DNA from: Collybia mongolica
Taxonomy: Eukaryota; Basidiomycota; Agaricomycetes; Agaricales; Clitocybaceae
Length of the DNA: 64,000 bases
Assembly: GCA_013420905.1 (NCBI GenBank)
Contig: JAAXNY010000006.1
Coordinates: 2,356,001-2,420,000 of the forward strand
Direction of reading: 5' to 3'
The notes beneath the pieces were generated by a model, which was not told the DNA's origin, ran no database searches, and saw only the letters and a program-made list of their open reading frames with translations. Shown here piece by piece: positions 58,901 through 64,000 of the stretch; positions within the stretch are counted from its first letter, which is position 1; the number at the start of each line of letters is the position of its first letter. A program made the position numbers and the translations under genes.

Positions 58901-61900
58901 GTCGGCACGGATTAGGCGAATATTGTTAGGTTCGCCTGGGGCTCGCAGGCGAAAATGGACTGTGCCAATATCTTCTATGTTGATAGGGGCTGACCTAAAA
59001 TTATCTCTGTAAACCAATCCTTAAGCGATGTTAATGCATAATTTACCACTGAGCATTCAACCCTGGAAAGGCGAAGGTAAGAAGTTTTTCCTGGCCCGTC
59101 CTAATGCATTGTAACGAGCAACGTGCGCCTGGAGTAATGGAAGAATGTTCCCTGGGGGCCACACCATGCTCCCGGAAAGATATAGTCTCGGATAGATTGT
59201 TCTTAATAAGAAAACGGGGGGTGAGGGCTATGACCTTTGTTAACTTGTATTTGCCGAGCCCCTCGCTCCAAGATAATCCCGTATGTATTTCATCTAATTT
59301 TTCTTGTCGAGAAGTGGCAACTAGTGTTGTTTCTGCAGCTGGGGCTTCGAGACTGAAGGACTGAAGGCTAGGGTCAGGACTCGGTATTGGGCCCTGGTGA
59401 CCCCTCTCACCTTCGACCAAAATGAGTCTCCAACTTTGAAAGAAAACTCATGACCATTGTCTTGTGGGTGTGATAGCACTAATAGAAAAATATTAAACCT
59501 TGTATTTTCCCCACAAAATATAAGATCGTTACTAAAAGGGGACGGTGTTGATGATACATCTACCGCGATGAGATATTAATTAAAAGATGGCGTAATTAAA
59601 CAAAGGATTTACCTGGTCGACTATCACCAGCTACATCCTGAGAGCCCGAGCGTGAAGACCGCATGGACTTGACCAAGAGGGGGAGTCCAGTTTTGTTGAT
59701 AACGATGTATGGACTGTATATCTGTACTTTGAAGGCTCCACCGGATTCTGGGTAGCGTCTGTAAATGCAGTTGAGAAATTGCTCCAGCATATTTTTATGA
59801 CATACACATAGTTTAGTTTCAGATCCAATTTTCTATCGCTTTGATCGCGCAATGTGAGGCGAGTCTCGATGTCAAAGTCAGAATGTCCGTCAGTATTGAT
59901 GATGGCAAAATCGCTTGGCTTGAAAACTAGACAGACTTCAATTGGGATGTCAAAAATGAACCATGAAATTTACCTGTATCTTGGATGTCCACATTAAGCA
60001 ACACAAAATGATTCAGCTCCACAGAATGAACGGGCATAACTCCTCCTTTCCTAAGGTAACTCCTCCAGTTCTGGTCGGTATCTTTGTCATATATCCGATA
60101 CTCTAGGTTGTATGGCAATAGGTTTTCGAGTTCGAGAGGTGCCCGAAGTTTAAGGTTTACTTTGAAGGATGTTCTGTGGTCATTCATGAAAACCAAGAAA
60201 AAATGAATTACAGCTGTTCACACTCGCCTTGAGAGGGAGCCTTGGAAGTTAGTTTGTACCCAAGCTTGAAAACGGAATGCTGCTTCTTTAGGATCGGAAT
60301 GTGGACATTTAATGGTGAAACTTTTCTTGGCAATTAGATCTTCCCAACGAATTGCGGAGCACCATTTGTAACCGAAGCCCTCTGTTTACAAAATTAGACA
60401 AACACCAAGGGAATATCATAGGCACCCTCACGATCTGGTTGTATTCTGATCTTGTTTTGCATAACAGCATCTATGGGGAGAGGGTAATCTTGCCCCGGAG
60501 CGATTTTCTCAAGCGAGTATACAGGGTGACCTGTGTCATCAACAAGGGTCAACTCCAATGGATATAGTGTTTGATTTTCAATCTTGTAGGTGGACCGAAT
60601 AGTGACCACCTTGACATTGTCCACTACTTTGATCTCGCAAAGCAATCGACACGGATACTTTGTGTGCGGCCGAAGAGAAAAGACAAACTCTCCTTCGCGG
60701 TCAACGGGAATGCTCCGCAAATGTTCCCATGGTTTTCCAATGAATTGAATGCCTATGTTATGTTGGCCGGAAGAGACATGCTGGGATAGAATGGCTAAGC
60801 TTTCGCTAAGCTTTGATTGATGCCACTCACCTCTCGCATGGTCTTCCAGTCATCAAACCTCCAGTCAATGATTTCGTCGTTTGTAATTTTCACAGCAGGA
60901 ATGTCACTTGCGTTCAGGCTCCCATCCAGGTCTGACCAAACGAAAATAGGAGTACCAGTGCGATTCCTAATACGATAAGGGGCGTAGGCTCCCCTGGCTT
61001 TCAGAAGAACCTGTTCACCCTCCTTTCCCCACATCTTCAATGTCGTAGTAGCCAGTTCCGCGAATGTAGTGCTGACATTAAGATCTAGACGTTCTCGAGC
61101 AGAAAGTGTGACGGTAGTACCAAAGGAGTTCTCTTTTGCAACCTGTCTCTGCTCGAATCAATGCAACAAAGTATGACGGAGACGCTTACCGTAATCGTAA
61201 AGGTCCAAGGGTCAATTACTGTGTCCAAGCGTTATTTCCATATCCATAATAGCAATATCCGTTCTTACGAGGTTCCCAGTGAGAATTTGTGAGATTGAAG
61301 TAGCTGATGTGTGTTGCTAGCGTCGTTGTGGCTTGAACCTTTGTTAATGGTCAACGCAAGAGGTTTACTCAGCTTGGACAGAGACTTACCTCTTTTGACC
61401 AGTCACTGACTCCGATAATAAAAGGCTTGATTTTGAGGTGAAGCATGGGCTGCTCGTGCAAATCACCAATTAGTACGAGCCGGAAGCCATCAAATGACCC
61501 TTTCAACTGAAGCAACCTGTTAACTAGGTGAAAAGACGATGAGTAGTGAGCCTTACCTGTTCTTTTGACATGAGAACATGGGCATTCCCGGCCTGGTACA
61601 GAAAAGCCTTTGTGGGGTTTGATCTAGGATCTTGACTTATTAGGGTGGTTTGGGGGTGATGTTTTGAGAGTGTGGTCGTATCGGATGCTGGATTTGACTT
61701 TTGCCCATATAATGCGATGGCCTTGTTGACGATAGATGTAATCACATTGATATCACGGTATGATGCCCGGAAGATGATAGGCTTGACTGAAATTTCTATG
61801 CTTGTCATTTTCTCCGTTGATGAAGATCGACTGTCCAGAGAGAGCGTCAGGTCAACATCATCCAAAAACCTTACACTATCTGTTGAATGTCCCATGCGCA

Positions 61901-64000
61901 TTAAAGACATGCCAAGTCGGTTGACAGTAAGCGCCATTATACCCTTAGTAGAAGGTGAGTAAACACTAAATATTAATAACAACGATCCTATGTTTACCTG
62001 CTGTGATAACAGTATTTGTTTCACATAGAGCCTGATTGACTGTGACTCTTGGTCTTCATCGTCCTGTAGCACGCTCACCGAGACATCGTGTAGATCGACA
62101 CGAAAGTCCATGGTAGCGCCTCTACTAGACTCAGTGGCTTGGTCATGGATTGGATAGCTGTCGGGAGTGTCCAAAGTGGGATGCACAGGGAAAGGACTGG
62201 TGAAAAATTCAAGCAGAGCAATGACTGGATCCAATGCAAAAATAATTTGGGGAGAGTCAACAGTAAGAACTGCGAGAGATGCACGGTTCCGTCCCCCTGA
62301 CATCGTGAAGAGTGCCATAAATTGGTTTCGGTCGTGTTGTGCAGTTGGAATAATCTCGCGGAATTTAGTGTTTCCGGGCCTTGTGTTGCTCATTGTGAAG
62401 GACCTCAGCACTATCTGAGCCTCCCCTGAGCTATCAGAAAGCAGTTTTAGGCGTAGAGTGTTATCATTCAAGGCAAATCTTGCAATACCATGATCCTTGA
62501 GGTTGGCCTGTGACGAAGCCAGGGCGTCGTAGAGATGCAGTTTGATAGCTTTAATAGAGATCATCAAATCAAGAGCAGTCCGTGTTGTGATGATTCCGCT
62601 AGACAAGCCAAGCCGCAGTTCAGGTTCTAGATCCACAGATAAGTGATTTTCATCGCCAAACGGAGAGTATTCGCGCTTCAACGCTGAAGTATTAGCTGAC
62701 GAAATGGGCCCTGGCTCTCCCGAGACAACCCGAGGAACTGCTTGTGAGAGTTGTATCAACAATCCATATTGCCGTTGGGTTAAATGTAATCTGACATCCG
62801 AAATTTTCACTGAAACCTGTTAGGATCTCTGGGTTAGGAATGCAAGAAGCCTGGACCCAAAACGGACCTGAGTGTTAGGGTCATTATTGTTGCTTGCATC
62901 ACCCATCCCGCTGAACTGAACCACATCCGCAGTTACATCAATATCGTCGATGATTTTGAGGATCGAATTGCCTTCTCCTTGATAGAGACTAGACACAAGT
63001 TGTATTCCACGAAGGCTGGCTGAAATTTTATTAACAGCGGCCTCGGATGTGTTCTGGGCCCTTATTTCTCCAAGGCGCATCACCAAAATATCACGAGACT
63101 GAGCTGGGTGAGATGGAAATACTAAAATTGGGGTCTTTACCGAAATCTCGAACTGCATGTGCTCGATCTCTGATGCCCTTTGAACCGCAACTTGAGTCGC
63201 CGCATCGTACAGTCCTTTGAGCTTCGCGAGTTTCACAACAAATAGATAGATATCGTGGAGCGGCCCCTCCAAAAAGTGAAGCTTGACTGAAGCTGCATTT
63301 AGATAGACAGACGATTTCACCCCTGTGTATGAGTCCTCTGATGGGTCAAACGTCTGATAACGAAACTCGGCAAAATTTTGACCCTCGATGGACAGGATCT
63401 GATTAAACTCCTCGCGAACGTTATATCCCCGAAAATCGTTGCTGAGAGCCAGGCTCCCGAGCCTCCCAGTGACCCGCAGGGTTGTAGTTCGCAAGAACAC
63501 CGAAACGTCAGCTGTGGATAATGAGAGGGTGGCAAGGCTATCCGAGCCATGAATTAGGATAACTAGTAAGGACATCAATAAAAGTTACTATATACCACAA
63601 AATGATTGACCTTGAACCCGAGCAAGTTTTACCAACACCCGAATTTTTCCATTGGATGTAATGGTATTTTCTACGATTGTGTTGTCGCCTTTACCAAATG
63701 TACCACTTTGTATGTTGACGTTCGGCTGTACGCTCGACTGGGGGACGAATGTTGTCATGACAAAATCATATAGTGAAATAACAGGCTCTGGTGCTGCTCG
63801 AAATATAAAGGTAGAGATCTTGATGTCCACATTTTGATCAATCCCCTCGTAGACGCCAAGAAATTCGGGGGATTCTTTTTGGACTCGTGTGTAGGTGACA
63901 CTGAGAAGGTCCTGGTCTTTTGTTTGGAGCGAGTCAGCAGAAGACATAAACCGTAGTAATTTATCAGTTCCAGGTTGAGCAAGGTCCATTGACACAGCGC
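55989..64000 (-). CDS. VPS13: Vps13 bulk lipid-transfer protein, C-terminal part (continues past the window)
   Basis: Vps13 bridges organelle membranes and moves phospholipids along a hydrophobic groove. Only the 3' 8 kb is present; the gene enters from the right edge. Large exons at 63995-63588, 63578-62820 and 62810-61524 give repeated beta-rich RBG/chorein-type sequence (VKLARVQGQS, SSVYLNAASVKLHFLEGPL, VRLHLTQRQYGLLIQL). The region 61040-58780 holds Vps13 adaptor-binding repeats (RIRNRTGTPIFVWSD, KIENQTLYPLELTLVDD, YSPYIVINKTGLPLLV). Towards the C-terminus, about 56880-56500, GALGFFKGVGKGLVG joins over an intron to VVTKPVIGVFDLASNVSEG and IRNTTTVFD, a hallmark of Vps13 family ends. The final PH-like exon ends KRMDG at 55989. 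Dozens of short introns exist; they are not resolved one by one. Convergent with the DENN gene, 160 bp apart. Confidence 0.93.

Noticed and set aside
1..64000. CRISPR array, tRNA or rRNA gene
   Set aside because: No regularly spaced repeats, no convincing cloverleaf and no rRNA-like sequence were noticed; the SINE's B-box-like site does not form a recognisable intact tRNA gene.

Overview
The window is nuclear DNA of a filamentous fungus, most likely a basidiomycete of the Agaricomycetes. The evidence is the dense short introns of about 45-65 bp with GT...AG ends, the fungal gene families present (Dcp2, Drs1, Hsp104, Vps13, a fungal SurE protein, a GH16 glucanase, an Ime2/Crk1-type kinase) and a CACTA/Plavaka-like transposon. 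I cannot name the species from sequence alone.

Layout. 1-3 kb: the 3' half of a Tc1/mariner element, then a 1.65 kb palindrome made of two head-to-head copies of a short TIR element. 3.5-12 kb: a gene block with RasGEF (-), SurE-like (+), GH16 glucanase (-) and RPL15 (-). 12.25-21.7 kb: an AT-rich island without intact genes. It is flanked by two inverted arms that share about 0.8 kb of almost identical sequence, and holds a SINE-like insertion, two related TIR elements, a MITE with a 9-bp target duplication, microsatellites and a telomere-like stretch. 22.2-24.9 kb: DRS1 (+). 24.9-31.8 kb: an apparently complete 6.9 kb transposon with 38-bp TIRs and two convergent genes, inserted about 30 bp after the DRS1 stop. 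31.8-33.5 kb: no confident gene. 33.5-64 kb: a housekeeping block with bZIP factor (+), DCP2 (+), PRPP synthetase (+), RCK/Ime2-type kinase (+), NDUFS6 (-), HSP104 (-), NIPA-type Mg2+ transporter (+), DENN protein (+) and VPS13 (-, running off the right edge).

The host genes cover conserved functions: Ras signalling, ribosome biogenesis (DRS1, RPL15), mRNA decapping, nucleotide precursor synthesis, complex I, disaggregation, Rab regulation and lipid transfer. There is no sign of a metabolic cluster. Gene models were made by reading splice junctions by eye against remembered family consensus. Models marked as resolved (SurE, NDUFS6, parts of RPL15, GH16, DRS1) close in frame; the others give outer limits only. 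The points most worth checking are the complete two-gene transposon, a 6-nt microexon in NDUFS6, the SINE-like insertion with a 14-bp duplication, and the two inverted-repeat structures.
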